A DNA stretch of 64,000 nt from Thuidium tamariscinum (GCA_947034885.2 OX344749.2:54031682-54095681); one strand, 5' to 3'; positions 1-12,552 are shown, numbered from the stretch's first letter. Numbers and translations are program-made. The notes: a model not told the origin generated them from the letters alone.

Positions 1-639
1 GGCCCTTTGGTCCACTCTGTGGAGTCCGCGCCCTGCCTTCCCGTCCCTGCCTTGAAGTCCCCGCCCTGACCTCCCGTCCCCGCCCTGACGCTAGGGATTC
101 ATGTGTGCATTTTGAACGTTGTCAAAGTTCACAAATTCTCCGCCCTCAAGTCCGCGCCCTGACTTCCCGTCCCCGCTCTGATGCCAGGGATTCAGGTGTG
201 CATTTTGGTCGTCAAAACTCACAAATTCTCAGACCCGCACCATAGACTTTGGGACTGAAGATGTTCGCGCCCTGTTGACAAGGACAACGGTGAAGTCCGC
301 GCCCCTACCTTCCCCAAGTATATAAAGAAAACCCTGAACCCTACATTCCCTACATTTGTCACCTTGGCCTCTATCTCTTGGACTTCAATTCATTTTGAGC
401 TCCTTGTGAGTCTACTTGGGTGGCAGATTGCCCTGGTTTGCTGTTGAAGTGATGTCAAAATCAGTTCAAGCAGTGGATTAGCGCTAACTGATGTTACTGA
501 TACTTTGTCCGTTAAATCTTCTATCTTCTTAAATTCAGCACAGAGAAGGAGAAGGCATTTCAAATTATCTGTAAATACAATGGCAAGTCAAAGGAAGCAG
601 ACCAAGGAATGGGAACCGTGGCTGAACTTCACAGAGAAT
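1..639. repeat. GC-rich minisatellite with a TATA-like start region
   Basis: Positions 1-330 repeat degenerate units built around GCGCCCTGACGTCC and relatives, with no fixed period. The same unit returns on the far side of the foldback element (about 2887-3000, 3170-3240, 3420-3490 and 3660-3830), so the foldback element seems to have entered or grown inside this array. A TATA-like stretch (TATATAAA, 319-326) follows the array. A short reading frame with an ATG at 580 starts MASQRKQTKEWEPW and runs straight into the foldback arm. It resembles the start of a BED/hAT-type protein, but it is too short to assign. Confidence 0.5.
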
Positions 640-2886
640 GGGACAACAAAGTGCGTGGGTGTTTCAAATGGCCTTGGCCTTAGGATTCCTCCTCTTCACT
701 AAACCCGCCCCCCCAAAAGGCCACATTTATTACTAGTAGCTCATTTGTGCACGGTTGATTAGATCTCCAAGTACATGGAGGTCAAATGGGCACATTAAGA
801 ACTCCACCTACCAACTACAACTTGCACAAGGGTGGAGGCCTTTGAGAGCTAAGTGCATTTCTCTCTCTTATGGCCTAACTCCTCAAATCTTCTTTCTCAC
901 AAGACCTTGGATTCTTCATTCTTGAATTGAATCTTTGGGAGCTTGGAAGATAAAATAGTTCTTTTGTTTGTATTTTTCTTCCTCAATTTGATTGTTGAAG
1001 GCTTTGGATGGGGTTATTAGAGGGTGACGTAGCCCTTTCTATTTATTTATACCAAAGCTTGGATATGTAGGTTATTTTTTTTACTTTCTCTTATAGTAGT
1101 TTTACTTAATTATTTATTGTGTAAAATCTAAAGAAGGGATTTAGTGAAGGGTGCATCTTTTTCCATTGCTTTTTTAAGTAATTTGGATGAATGGTTTTTT
1201 TCCCCTTACCATTTCTTTATTTTACTTTAGAAAGTGTGAAGAATGAATTAATAATAGTGGAGGCCCTTGTTCTTCATTTATTTTAGGGTGGTGTACAATT
1301 GTGTTCCCCTAGGGATTGTTCATTTAGTTATTGAATGCATGAAGGAGGGATTTGGAAGAGAGGAAGAGGTGACTTTGTTGTATTTCTTAAAATCTTGAAA
1401 TAGAGTTTTTACTTCTTGAGGAATTCTTTTTTTGGATGAATGTCTTAAAAAATGATACAATGGGGACCAAGGGCACTCTCTCCCCATTTTTCTTTCCATG
1501 TAGCATTTATATTGTTGAAGGGAATTTAGAATTTAATTTTTTAATGATTGAATAAAGGATTAATCAAACAATTTTATTATCTCAATCCTTGTGGGTCAAA
1601 GTGGATATTATTTCTTTTTCAAATTTTCAAAGGAAAGTCTTAGACACTCTAAAATAAAATTCAATACTTCAGTTCTTTCTTCTCAATAGAATTCAATTAA
1701 AAGTTGAACCTATCTTGAACAAAACACAACCTTTCTCATAATTGCAATAAAGAAGACAAAACTTAAATGAATCTAATATTTTCCATTTAACCTACTTACA
1801 CAACTAATTGTATAAATATCTAGAACATGAAATAACATTGATTTCTATTATACACAGAAATAAATTCGAATGAATAAAATGCCTCTACTTTAGTTCCATT
1901 CTTTTTATACTCACAATTAGATGTTGAACCAAGTTTAGGCAACATATAATCTTTCTTTCCATTCAAAAAAAATTTAAATGAATTCAATCCGTCCACTTCT
2001 TTTCCATTCCTACTTTTAATTGTTAAACCAAACATTAGCAAGAACAACCTTGACTTCTATTGTAGATAAATCAAATAAAATAATTCAAGTACCTCTCGTC
2101 TTGTTCCTTCTTTCCTAATCCACCAATAACTTGAATTAAGCAAAGCTAAATATAACCTTCACCACCAATGAGATTCTTCATCTCCCTAAAATTAAGAAAT
2201 TACTTTTATGTTGTGAAGGCATATTTGTACTAGAGACCAAATCTAGAAGTACATGATGCTCAAATGGCCACAATAAATACTTCACCTACCTCAATCTAAA
2301 GTAAAATAAAGAAATGGTAAGGGGAAAAAAACCATTCATCCAAATTACTTAAAAAAGCAATGGAAAAAGATGCACCCTTCACTAAATCCCTTCTTTAGAT
2401 TTTACACAATAAATAATTAAGTAAAACTACTATAAGAGAAAGTAAAAAAAATAACCTACATATCCAAGCTTTGGTATAAATAAATAGAAAGGGCTACGTC
2501 ACCCTCTAATAACCCCATCCAAAGCCTTCAACAATCAAATTGAGGAAGAAAAATACAAACAAAAGAACTATTTTATCTTCCAAGCTCCCAAAGATTCAAT
2601 TCAAGAATGAAGAATCCAAGGTCTTGTGAGAAAGAAGATTTGAGGAGTTAGGCCACAAGAGAGAGAAATGCACTTAGCTCTCAAAGGCCTCCACCCTTGT
2701 GCAAGTTGTAGTTGGTAGGTGGAGTTCTTAATGTGCCCATTTGACCTCCATGTACTTGGAGATCTAATCAACCGTGCACAAATGAGCTACTAGTAATAAA
2801 TGTGGCCTTTTGGGGGGGCGGGTTTAGTGAAGAGGAGGAATCCTAAGGCCAAGGCCATTTGAAACACCCACGTATTTTGTTGTCCC
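640..2886. mobile_element. foldback element with 592 bp, nearly identical inverted arms
   Basis: The left arm (640-1231) and right arm (2295-2886) are reverse complements over about 592 bp, with about three differences seen by eye (for example near 868-872 and 651-654). The spacer (1232-2294) is AT-rich and holds no convincing gene. Long terminal inverted repeats are typical of Mutator-like or Foldback elements. No clear target duplication is visible: GAATGGGACAAC on the left and GTTGTCCCGCC on the right are themselves part of the palindrome. The high identity suggests recent formation or gene conversion. A transcript across it would fold into a long double-stranded RNA. Confidence 0.75.
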
Positions 2887-3955
2887 GCCAGCACCCTCGT
2901 GTCCATGCCCTGACGTCCTCGCCCTGTTTGGCATCCGTGCCCTGACGTCCATGCCTTGCCTCGCGTCCGCGCCCTACGTCAGATTTATTGCGTTGTGGAT
3001 GTTGGCAGCAGATTTGTTTTTCAATTTGTGATTGGAGTTTTGAGAATCTGGGGGCGTGTAATATACCATTGGAAAGGTATTCAAAATACCTTTCCAATGG
3101 TATATTACACGCTCCCAGATTCTCAAAACTCCAATCGCAAAAGCAAAAAGAAGTTGACGTCCGCGCTTATTGTTGCGTCCCCGCCCAGGCTTGCGTCCCC
3201 GCCCTGACGTCCCCACCCGACCTTGCGTCCACGCCTGCTCGTGGACTCTCTACATAGTGGATTTTGGGAGTAGATTTGTTTTTCAATTTGCGATTGGAGT
3301 TTTGAGAGTTTAGAGGCGTGTAATATACCATTGGAAAGGTATTTTGAGTACCTTTCCAATGGTATATTGCATGCCTCCGAATTCTCAAAACTTCAATTGC
3401 AAAAGCAGAAAGAAGTTGACGTCCGCGCTCTGTCATTTTTTGCGCCCTGACGTCCTCGCCCTGCCTGGCGTCCGCGCCCTGCCTCGGATTTACTGCGTTG
3501 TGGATTTTGGCAGTAGATTTGTTTTCCAATTTGCGATTGGAATTTTGAGAGTTTAGAAGCGTATAATATACCATTGGAAAGGTATTTAGAATACCTTTTC
3601 AATGGTATATTGCATGCCTCCAAATTCTAAAAACTCTAATTGCAAAAGCAGAAAGAAGTTGACGTCCGCGCCTTGTCATTTTTCGCGTCCGCGCCCTGAC
3701 GCTGACTGTGGAGTCTGCGCCCTACTTGTATGCGTCCGCGCCTTGATGGTGACACGGTGAAGTCCGCGCCCTACCTGTACGCGTCCGCGCCCTGACGGAG
3801 ACGTCCGCGCTCTGGATTTCGCATTATGAGGTGATGTGTCAACCCTAAAAAATTCCACTACTTACTAAAATAAAGCCGTCCGGTCCGGTTTGCCCATCCG
3901 TCCGGGACGTCCAGTGACCCTAACTCGCCCGTTATGACAACCATGCCTTTTTGTA
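2887..3955. repeat. tandem array of three ~118 bp palindromes in GC-rich minisatellite
   Basis: Three imperfect palindromes lie at about 3025-3141, 3287-3405 and 3530-3648, with centres about 263 and 243 bp apart. Each has the core ATACCATTGGAAAGGTATT followed by its complement with a very short loop, and outer stems that pair GATTGGAGTTTTGAGA with TCTCAAAACTCCAATC. Between them sit the GCGCCCTGACGTC-type units also seen at 1-330. The array tail (3660-3830) is minisatellite alone, and 3871-3955 holds nothing recognisable. The short reading frames across this block come from the repeats and are not taken as genes. Confidence 0.7.
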
Positions 3956-5736
3956 CTAACAATCGTACATGTGGTAGGCCATGGTGGTCCAATCCTTCAC
4001 GCACTTCACATAATCGAACATCATCCACGCATTCTGCAGATCTCCTCCACCTTGCATACGTCGGATCAAGTCCACTCCACTTCCAGGCCCTTCAGTGAGC
4101 ATTTTGAAGATGTAGACCTTGTCTTTGCCTTGGCCTGAAAATACACTATCTTGTAAAAACTCGAACTTTGATTCCTTCTTCATGGTCATAATGTTGTCAA
4201 TGACACCTCCTTGGTTGTTAGAACAGAAAGAAGAAATGATATTCCGTATACTAGGACTACTTAGAAACTGGAAACGATCCATGACCTCTTCCATTTCCTC
4301 CCCCTTCAAGATTTGTTTCTCTCCTTCACCATGGTGAAATAAGTGGTTCGGTAGGAAATCTTTGCTAGTGGACAAGGCTATGGTGGAGTTGATAGTTGTA
4401 GGTGTTTTGGCAACCTATTCTGCAATGAGTTCGGTAATTTCTTTTGCCGAGTCTCTATACATGCCTTTTGCTACTGGATGACTGTGATATCCTAAGTGAA
4501 TAGCAGCCCTAGTCAAATTTGGGTTATCACTATAGCAGAAGTATATTCTAGCATCACAGGTTTTGAGGCATGTAGGTATTATTTTGCACACCTTGTAAAC
4601 TAGTTTGCTATCTTTTAAAGGAAGAACTCCTATTTCAAAAAGAAGCACTATAGATCATGTCCACTTTGTTTCATTCTTCGTAGAAGCCCTTATCAAGTAC
4701 TCACAACTAAGGTTTTCACAAACAAGATGACCAGCACAAAAGGACTTACGGAACTTCAGATTGTTAGAGTTGTGGATGTTTGTTGTGACCAACTTGCACC
4801 AAGGGTGTCCATCATATGTAACGCTTGTCCATTCCTTCCAAGTTCTTTGCTGCGGACAAAAATGAAGACGTCCAACACGGAGGTAATTCAAAGATGGCAT
4901 TTCTGTTATAAGTAGGTAGTAGAAACTGCACTTGGTGATGCTTCATGGCGCTCATGTCTATTGCAGCCAGTTCATTCTTTGAATGATGAAGACCAGAAAG
5001 TCTTTTCAAGCATTCCACTATACTTGCTTTCTTCGCGGGACTAAGGATTCATGCAGAATCTGAGAATGTAGACTTTGTATAATTTCTAGGTGGAATGTTC
5101 TCAAAAAGGGGAATCCTATTTTGTTCCATTAGAAACTCTGTGGACAACGAAAGATTCCATGTGAAGGGGCAAGGGTGGAGACTCGCCTTCTAATTCACTA
5201 GACAATTCTATAATAGTGTCTAGTTTCTCTACCTTAACTATTGTAGGAATTTCTCTTCAACAAAAAAGAAGACATGTATTCTCTAGAGGACTTGGAGTAC
5301 CACTCTCAGATATGAAAGGTGGGCTCACCGTCGAATTAGCTGATTGATGACTTCCTATTTTAGTAGACAAAGTTACCATAGATAACGGGAGACCGTAAGC
5401 TCTGAAATTTCCTACATCTAGATACCAGCAATGACCTTCATTTGAGATAGACCTCACCATGGGAATGGACTCTTGCAATTCACCGGACTCAGAGTACCGT
5501 TCTTCTTCAACATAGATAGATGATTCCACAAATTTAAATCGGACATGAAGCAAATGAGAATATATAGTAGCACGTCCTAATTCATCTAATGGAAACACTA
5601 TAAGAACTTCATGGCCATCTACACAAATGCTAGCCATGTCACCAAGAATAGAAAGTATACTACGGTAAGTAGAAGGGATGGCTATCCAAACTAAAGGATA
5701 TGGAATCCGACTTCTAATATAGTCTTCTAATTTCAT
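3956..5736 (-). pseudogene. broken gene of an unassigned repeat-borne protein family
   Basis: A run of minus-strand open pieces (5257-5736, 4655-4900, 4415-4648, 3956-4375) reads in order like one decayed protein. The 4655-4900 piece has cysteine/histidine pairs suited to metal binding (CAGHLVCENLSCEYL). The next holds CKIIPTCLKTCDAR and HLGYHSHPV. The last is a mixed alpha/beta segment with KVYIFKMLTEGPGSG and ends in WTTMAYHMYD. The layout of a Cys/His-rich head followed by a larger domain is common in DNA transposases, and the repeat-rich setting fits. No superfamily can be named from sequence alone. The pieces lie in more than one frame, so a functional product is unlikely. Confidence 0.45.
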
Positions 5737-7002
5737 GATTCACTTAAGGGTATAGGCGGCAAGGATTAAAGGTGCACTCTATTCTAGCATTAAAAGATAT
5801 GACGGCAGGTTTTTCAAATTTCTCTTTAGTAGATTTCTTGTAGAAGCCATAAATATGACGTCTAGTTTTGTCGTTCTGTCATGCAACAGAGTTAGGGTTA
5901 TCGTTATTTCCAAGTATTTTAATGTTAGGTGGACATAACTGTTGATTACTTTCTTAAGTATATCATATGTACCTCTAGCGCCGTCAAATATTTATATACA
6001 ACTACGCAACCACTATTTAAAATTAGTGTGTTCTACTTCTGAATATGTAGCGGAGATTTTCTGTTAGTATTTATTGGATTCCCAGTAAAACCTACAATGA
6101 CAGCTCGTCAAAACGGCTTCCATTTATATCACTGATCCTCCAAATCATGGCGGCTTTTGACAAAGATGGCGCCACACAACATGAAGCAATGCAATATCTT
6201 TGTTCAAGAAACTGAAAATGGCAATGCCATCATGTCACATGGTAAGCATCAAAGACTCCAAAGAAGGTTGTGAAGAACTATATATAGGTCTTATAGAAAG
6301 ATGGACTCACTTCCATGTTCTCTGAATACCATATTTGTAGTTTGAAGTGCGATTAGTTTTGTTATTACTTGCATCGGTCCATGCTTGTAGTTGTCACTCC
6401 AAAGGAGAAAAAGAGGAAGGAAAAACGTAGTTCTTTTTTTTATTCCTCTTGGAGAGTCTTGAAGAGAGCTAGGATGTCTTGTGCCAAAAAAGCTGTATCA
6501 AAAACTAGTGAAGGTGAGAATGTTGAGTTTAGGCGATCTCTCAAATTTGATAGTGGAGAAGGAGTACACTCAGGAGGAGGTACTCGAGGCGAAAACTTGG
6601 AGCATGTACTAGAACAACCCTCGGAAATTCATCTGGACGAAGAGGTCACGAAAATACAGGAATTGCAAAATGTAAATCTACATTGATTCTCATCAACAAC
6701 AGTGATATATGTCTATCAACTTTCGCTTGGAATAGATGATTGCAAAGGACAAAGTGGTAATCAGGAAGTATTTGAAATCTTATGAGCGATTACAACATTT
6801 ACCAATACTGACAAGAGCTCTTAGAAAGGATAAAAAGAGAGTGGGACTTTCTTGAGGGATGACTACAATTCTAAGAAATAGATGAATGCAATGCTAGTTT
6901 AGTTGAGAGTTTTCAAGATGCTCCAGTGAAATGTGTTATCAAATGACTGCTATTTGAAAAAATCAAAGGAGTTCTGTTCTCGAATTTCATTGTGGTAATG
7001 GC
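5737..7002. other. no recognised gene
   Basis: Moderately AT-rich sequence. A 105-codon plus-strand frame at 6369-6686 has a lysine/arginine-rich start (PKEKKRKEKRSS) and an acidic tail. It has no known motif and no neighbour that supports it, so it is not called as a gene. Confidence 0.4.
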
Positions 7003-7595
7003 TGTCGTACGCGCAGTCTAGCAAAAAGCACCTTTATCACACCCAAACGTGATAACATGACATGGAATATTATCCTAGGAGACTCCAAACATTACTATTA
7101 GTTGCGGTTTCCGGTTTCTACGTTTCTCACCCAAAAACACCCAAGTTATTACTTTCTTCCGGAACACCACTTGTTTTTTGGATTTTGTTCCAGATTCTCT
7201 TTTTCGGATCCGTCTCTCAACTCTTTCCAGATTCCCTTTCCGGATCCGGATTACACCTTTTCCCGGATCCGTCTCAATCCGGATTTAGGTTCAATCACTC
7301 AATTAAAGGTTTTTGATTCCCCTGTTTTACCCTTAGGGGGTCTTCTCTTGATCTTTAGAGGGGTAGGGACTTACCACTCATAAACCTCACACTCTCTCCT
7401 CTCAGACAAAATAAACAAAACACACAAAGACACCCAAATATATCAGATGTTGCAGTATAGGTAGATCCGGATCCTCACAACTTTCCGGATGGATCTTGGC
7501 CGATCCGGATAGCATGTCACTCAGGACTACATTCACTTACCCTTACTACAACAACAAATCCAAAGACCCCTAAGTCCAAAAGGACGTACTTCCCT
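7003..7595 (+). repeat. dispersed ~595 bp repeat, copy 1
   Basis: It matches 46520-47118 in the same orientation, from TGTCGTACGC to the shared GTACTTCCCT. The copies share CACCTTTATCACACC, TTAGTTGCGGTTTCC, many CCGGAT words and a CTTGATCTTTAGAGGG block. The TG start and a possible CA end just beyond the match (7600 and 47126) would fit a long terminal repeat, but that is inference. Copy 2 borders the retroelement-like fossil at 46.5-50.3 kb, so this copy is probably a solo remnant of the same family. Confidence 0.6.
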
Positions 7596-8880
7596 ATACA
7601 TGTAGACTCGAGCAATGACCTCAAGTCACTAACAAAGTATTAATATTGTGTCATGTGGAATTGTAGACCAACAAAACTAGATTGAAAATCTACAATATGA
7701 CTTTACTTCAAGACTCAAAGTAATACTTACACAACCCAAATGACACTTCATAGTACCAACAAATCTTTAGTCACAAACTACTTAACATTGCATAAGCTAA
7801 GCACACATAATATTAGTCTTCATTTTACTATAAGAATTCCACGTTTTTAGTGTTCTTTCCAAAGACTACTAAAATATGGAGGTATAAATGACTTATCCAC
7901 AATGACTACACCAACAATGATGACTAAAAACAATCATTTTGTAGTCATTTTGCAGTCATTGTAGACAAGTCATTTATACCTCCAATTTCTTCTAGTAAAA
8001 AAATGTATCATGATTTCTAAAACATCATGCATTAAGTAGTGAACAATTGTAGAAGTGTGAATTTGATGTAATGTTAGGGAAAACGTGTGCAACTAAATTC
8101 AAAAACAAATAGATGTTACTATAAATGGACATATTTTTAGTAATGTTTAGAAAAAGAAGTTTATGTTTTTTTGAACATCCTAAAAAATATAGACTACCAC
8201 ATACTAGATGTCTAAAACAACGTGAACTTGTATGATGGCCAAGTTGCCATATTCTAATTATCATATATCTTTTGTCTCACCATGGATCAAAAGCAAATAT
8301 AAATACAACTTCTCTACCTTTTATTCTCACTAACTTTCAATGAAGTGAATCCTTCATTTCACCATCAAAAATTCTCTTGATGGTAGATGGTAAGTTTTTT
8401 TTAAAATTTTTGTTGAATTCAACAATTTCATTTGTTTTTTTAATTTTAATCTTTTTAATTTTTTATAAATTTTTTATAAATTATTTTAACTATCAAATCC
8501 AAAATGCTAATGTAGCATCAATGTGGTACAAATTTAGAGACTTAAAAACACAAGGTATTTGTTTGATTTTTCTAGAAATATACAGACACCATTAGGTTTG
8601 ATAACGGCATAGGACATTACAAACAATTTCACCCATCTTTGAAAACAATCCTAATGACAAATTTTAGGTGACATTAGAGTTGACATAGTCACATTCAAAT
8701 TAAAAGAAAGTACCTTCATGTTTTTTAAAACATTGCATAAAATGAGTGTTTCCTCTAATATATCCAACTAGCCCTTTTTTTTTTTACTTTTTGAGAAAAT
8801 GCCAAGATGGAGATCACTTCAAATTTGGTGAAGCATTGTATTTTTACATTTATCCATCTTTTGAACTTAAAAATACTTTT
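7596..8880. other. AT-rich intergenic sequence with one small palindromic element
   Basis: Apart from the palindrome at 7867-7997, nothing is recognised. The open frames at 8025-8264 and 8377-8595 are of AT-rich composition and have no motif. Confidence 0.4.
7867..7997. repeat. 131 bp palindromic mini-element
   Basis: The left arm contains GGAGGTATAAATGACTTATC and the right arm AAGTCATTTATACCTCC. Pairing starts at the outer TACTA and reaches the AATGACT words nearer the centre, over roughly 45 bp per arm. It looks like a folded MITE remnant; no clear target duplication was found. Confidence 0.5.
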
Positions 8881-11060
8881 TCATTATTTTCATACATTTT
8901 TTCATCCAAATTTGGCGACTTCATCATATTTTAAAGAGAATTGGAAAATTTATGGCAAATAAAGATTACTTTTATCAGGCAGAAAAAAGACATTTATTTT
9001 GAAATGGTGCAATCTAGCCCCATGGTGTTGAAAAAAAAGGGGTTGTTTCCAACCTCAGGGGGTTCATTAGCAAAAATTGTAGAAACAACGTGCGATAAAA
9101 AATAGGGTATAATACAATCACTCCAAATAAAATTTGTAAAAAATTACATCTACTATAGGGTACTTAAAAAGTGAAAAATAAGATTATATGTAAAATAGGG
9201 TGCCCTAAAATACCTTCCTGTCATAAGTAGGTCATTATATAGATAGCCCCCCCCCATTAAATAGGTCATTGTTGCAGGTGTATGCAAAATATATAAGGGA
9301 GTGAACCCCTCGAGTTTCCAATTCATTTTTCTAATTTCTAATCCACAATCTTAGTACACACTTCCTTTGTGACAGTGGGTATGTCACTTAGTAATATGAG
9401 GTTGAATTTCCATCTTAATGTACAAGGACTTGTAGTGGCACTACTCACCATGGTTCTAATTGCCTATGAGTGTCACCCCACTCCTAGTTAGCCCATTTGT
9501 ATTTATTATTTTCAAATTATGGTTGATTGACACTCTAAATACATGACTCATCAAGAGAAGCATAGCACAGAGTAAGACTTCACCCAATTGGTAGAACAAG
9601 ATTCACATACAAGTATCCCATTGTGCCTTGAAACAATAGTGAAGTTCCACAGCAACCTTGAGCCACTAGGACTTATAAAGGCTTGAATAGGAAAAAAAAA
9701 AAAAGGAAACCAATTCCTTTTGTAATATTTTGTTGTATTCAACAACTCTTTCCACTTATATATGAAAGGAACTCTCTAAATCCACTTGGGTTTTCAAAGC
9801 CTCTCTAACCCATTTCCAATTGAAATCACCAAATCACTTAATCATTTGGGCTTCCAAACTTTCAAATGCTATAATTTTGCTGTCAAAGCTCCAAATTCAA
9901 CAAGCAAGCCCATTTTAGACATCTATGCAACAAGTAGATGCCAACGGACTACTTACTCATCTAAACACTAATATATTTGTACACTAAATACTAAGATACA
10001 ATTGAAATACAATAGTGATTTAGCAAATGTTGGATCTACTTTTGGATACCCTTCATAAAGCTAAAGCACTTCTAATATTTCTAAAACAAGTTTAATTTTT
10101 TTTTTAAAGCTATTGCAAAAATAAATAACAAAAAAATTATTCATTATTTCCTAATTTAATTCCAAGCGATGTTTGAAATTTAAGACAAAGGTAATTATAT
10201 TAACCCTTCATTAAATTGCATGTGTCCTACAACAAAAATAGAAGTGCACTCCCAAAGAACATTAATAAAATCTACATGTGAGGAGCTTAATTCATTGACT
10301 AGACTCTTAGAGCATATATCCAATACAAAAATTAATTATTTGTCAAAGAGCAAGTGCACAATCATTTCTATTTAAAAATCGGCTCCAATGCCAACATTAT
10401 AGGACCCTCTACTTCTTTGGCCTTAGTATGCAACTACTTGAAATTGACAAATTTGCAAAATATGAAGTGCTCACATGTTGGCCTATTGTAGGAATAGTCA
10501 TCATTGTCAATGCTTTTTCAAGCATTGGCATGTGAGCTAATCAATTCAATCTTCTCTTGTTGATTATATATAAATTTGTTTTATAATGTAGATTCCGCTT
10601 TATTTTCCTACTTCCTTATATAATATAAAAAATTCCATTTGATGTTTAGATTGTTTGTTTTGCGTTGAATCAATATTTCCAAAGAAAAAAGTAGCACTAC
10701 GTGGGCCTTATAAAGTGGCTTGCTATTTGTTATTATAGGACTTGTATGTTGAGTATGTATTGCAAATCCTCTAATCCTCATCTAAATACAAGCCACGGCA
10801 CTATGCCAAGGGCAAAGTCTCATGTAGCTACTTGTCATTAGCTACTTCATCAAGGATGAAATTTGTCTTCAACTTTGCCTCTACTTGGTCTAGTAGTAAT
10901 CAATCCTTTTTTTTTACACCATGGTGCAAGATTGCACCATTTAAAAAATAAATTTTTACTTTTTGTAAAATTAAAGAATTTTTTTTGGCATAAAATTTTC
11001 ATTTTCAAATAAATATAGATGAAATTGTCAAATTTAGATGAAAAAGTGCATGAATATGAT
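8881..11060. repeat. 2.2 kb block flanked by diverged ~160 bp inverted repeats
   Basis: 8881-9042 and 10902-11060 are related in reverse orientation. Both contain TTTTTCATCYAAATTTG near the outer side and AAATGGTGCAATCT with CCATGGTGT near the inner side. Similarity is roughly two thirds by eye. The interior holds no supported gene (9551-9745 and 9786-9971 are isolated short frames). It may be an old non-autonomous DNA element, or two inverted copies of a short repeat. Confidence 0.4.
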
Positions 11061-11108
11061 TCAGAATAGAGTTTGTTGGTCCAAAAGATGGAAGGATGTA
11101 GGAATACT

Positions 11109-11632
11109 ATTAGAGAAAATATGGACTCTCCGAAGGGCCGCCAAGGTTTGACAAGCCAATCTATATACATAGAGTCCTATGGAGTTATGGAAAGGGAAAA
11201 ATCTCGGACAAAGGTGTGTTTCAGCTTGTGTGAATATCTTGGGTATGTGAGTTTCTTGCCTTTTTTATTTCATGATATGTCAGTGAAGGGTATCCCGATG
11301 CCTTAGTTTATTTACAGTTAAAAGTTAGTTTAAAGCCAACACAAAAGTTGACAGGTTGCTAGGGGTGCTATTGTTGCTTTGATTTCTTATTGTTAGTACA
11401 TTTCAAATTGCATACTCTAACCGCATACTTTGACCACATAAGTAAAAAAGAGTAAAGTCTACCGCATGATCCTCCATTTAACTAATGGTTTTTTGTGATT
11501 CAATACACTAACAATTGCAAAACTGACATGAGCGACAATAGGGGGAAAAATGTAAAGGGGAAATGAATGTTATCTAAGGATCCTCTCTCGCACTTCTTAG
11601 CGGCCCTCCAGAGAGTCCATATTTTCTCTAAT
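11109..11632. mobile_element. MITE-like element with 37 bp inverted ends
   Basis: 11109-11145 and 11596-11632 are inverted copies (34 of 37 positions agree by eye), built on AGAGAAAATATGGACTCTC followed by a GGGCCGC block. The 450 bp between them holds no gene. The size and inverted ends fit a MITE or a deleted DNA transposon. The target duplication is unclear. Confidence 0.5.
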
Positions 11633-12552
11633 GAATGCTTCACCATGTTTTAGTGATCACCATCTTGGGAGTTGGCACCTTCTCTAAAACCAAAAAACAA
11701 AAGGGTTAATGGTAATCAGAACTCACTAGGAGTGAGGCTTTACAGAGGAGCTAATACACGTGAGGCTCTTGCGCGGAATCATTCTGAAGTAGAAAATCTT
11801 CTTGAATGTAAGCAATTCAGTTTCTGAGCGAAGAAGCCCGTCTATTAACATGCCTTGCATTTCACAGCGAGAATGATCGATCCTGCTCACCTGGTTTCGC
11901 ATCTGGCAAAGTAAGGTGTTGGTATACCTGATTGTAAACTAGAGAGGCACTATTCTAGCTCACTGCACATTTCTATACGATTCCCGCAGGCAGAAACGAA
12001 ATCAATAAATTATGAATGATTAATCAGAAGGGCACCGTGGCTCAGATTGTCATCGGGATAGCTATATTCGTGATCCCATACGCACTGTCTTGGGACTCGC
12101 ATTTTTCACAAGTAATCCTACGCAAAGTTTCTCAGACTTCAGAATGTTCTGCTGCAAGTACTCATTCCAGGAAATTAAGAGGAGGTCCAGACAGACACAC
12201 ACCATGGTTTGTCTTAAAGCAAAATTTGTAGATAAGAACTCCCTCCCGGAGTGCACCTGGCATTCTTAGACACATTGACGTATCGTTTCATGATGCTCTA
12301 CGACGATTGCGACGTTGTGTTATGATTATCTAGTTGTTGGAGATTGAAGCTAGCTGTGCTGCTCCCATGCATTCATTACTTGTTGAAAGAGCTGCCGGCA
12401 TATTTGCAGCTGTGCGCTACCGCGGCATCAGGCCGTAACGTCTTTCGACATCAGAGGAGATGAGAGCACGTCGGAATACAAAGTATACTTTCCAATTCGG
12501 AGATGGAGAGGAGTCGGAAGATCGAATTGATCGAATGAGCCTTGAGGGTCGC
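11633..12552. other. intergenic, downstream side of the ciliary gene
   Basis: GC content rises here towards the gene that ends at 12553. The short frames at 12016-12231 and 12062-12256 carry no motif. Part of this stretch is probably the 3' untranslated region of the minus-strand gene. Confidence 0.4.

Noticed and set aside
2843-3858. A cluster of Arg/Gly-rich frames on both strands
   Set aside because: They are produced by the minisatellite and palindromes; the repeated peptides follow the DNA repeats.
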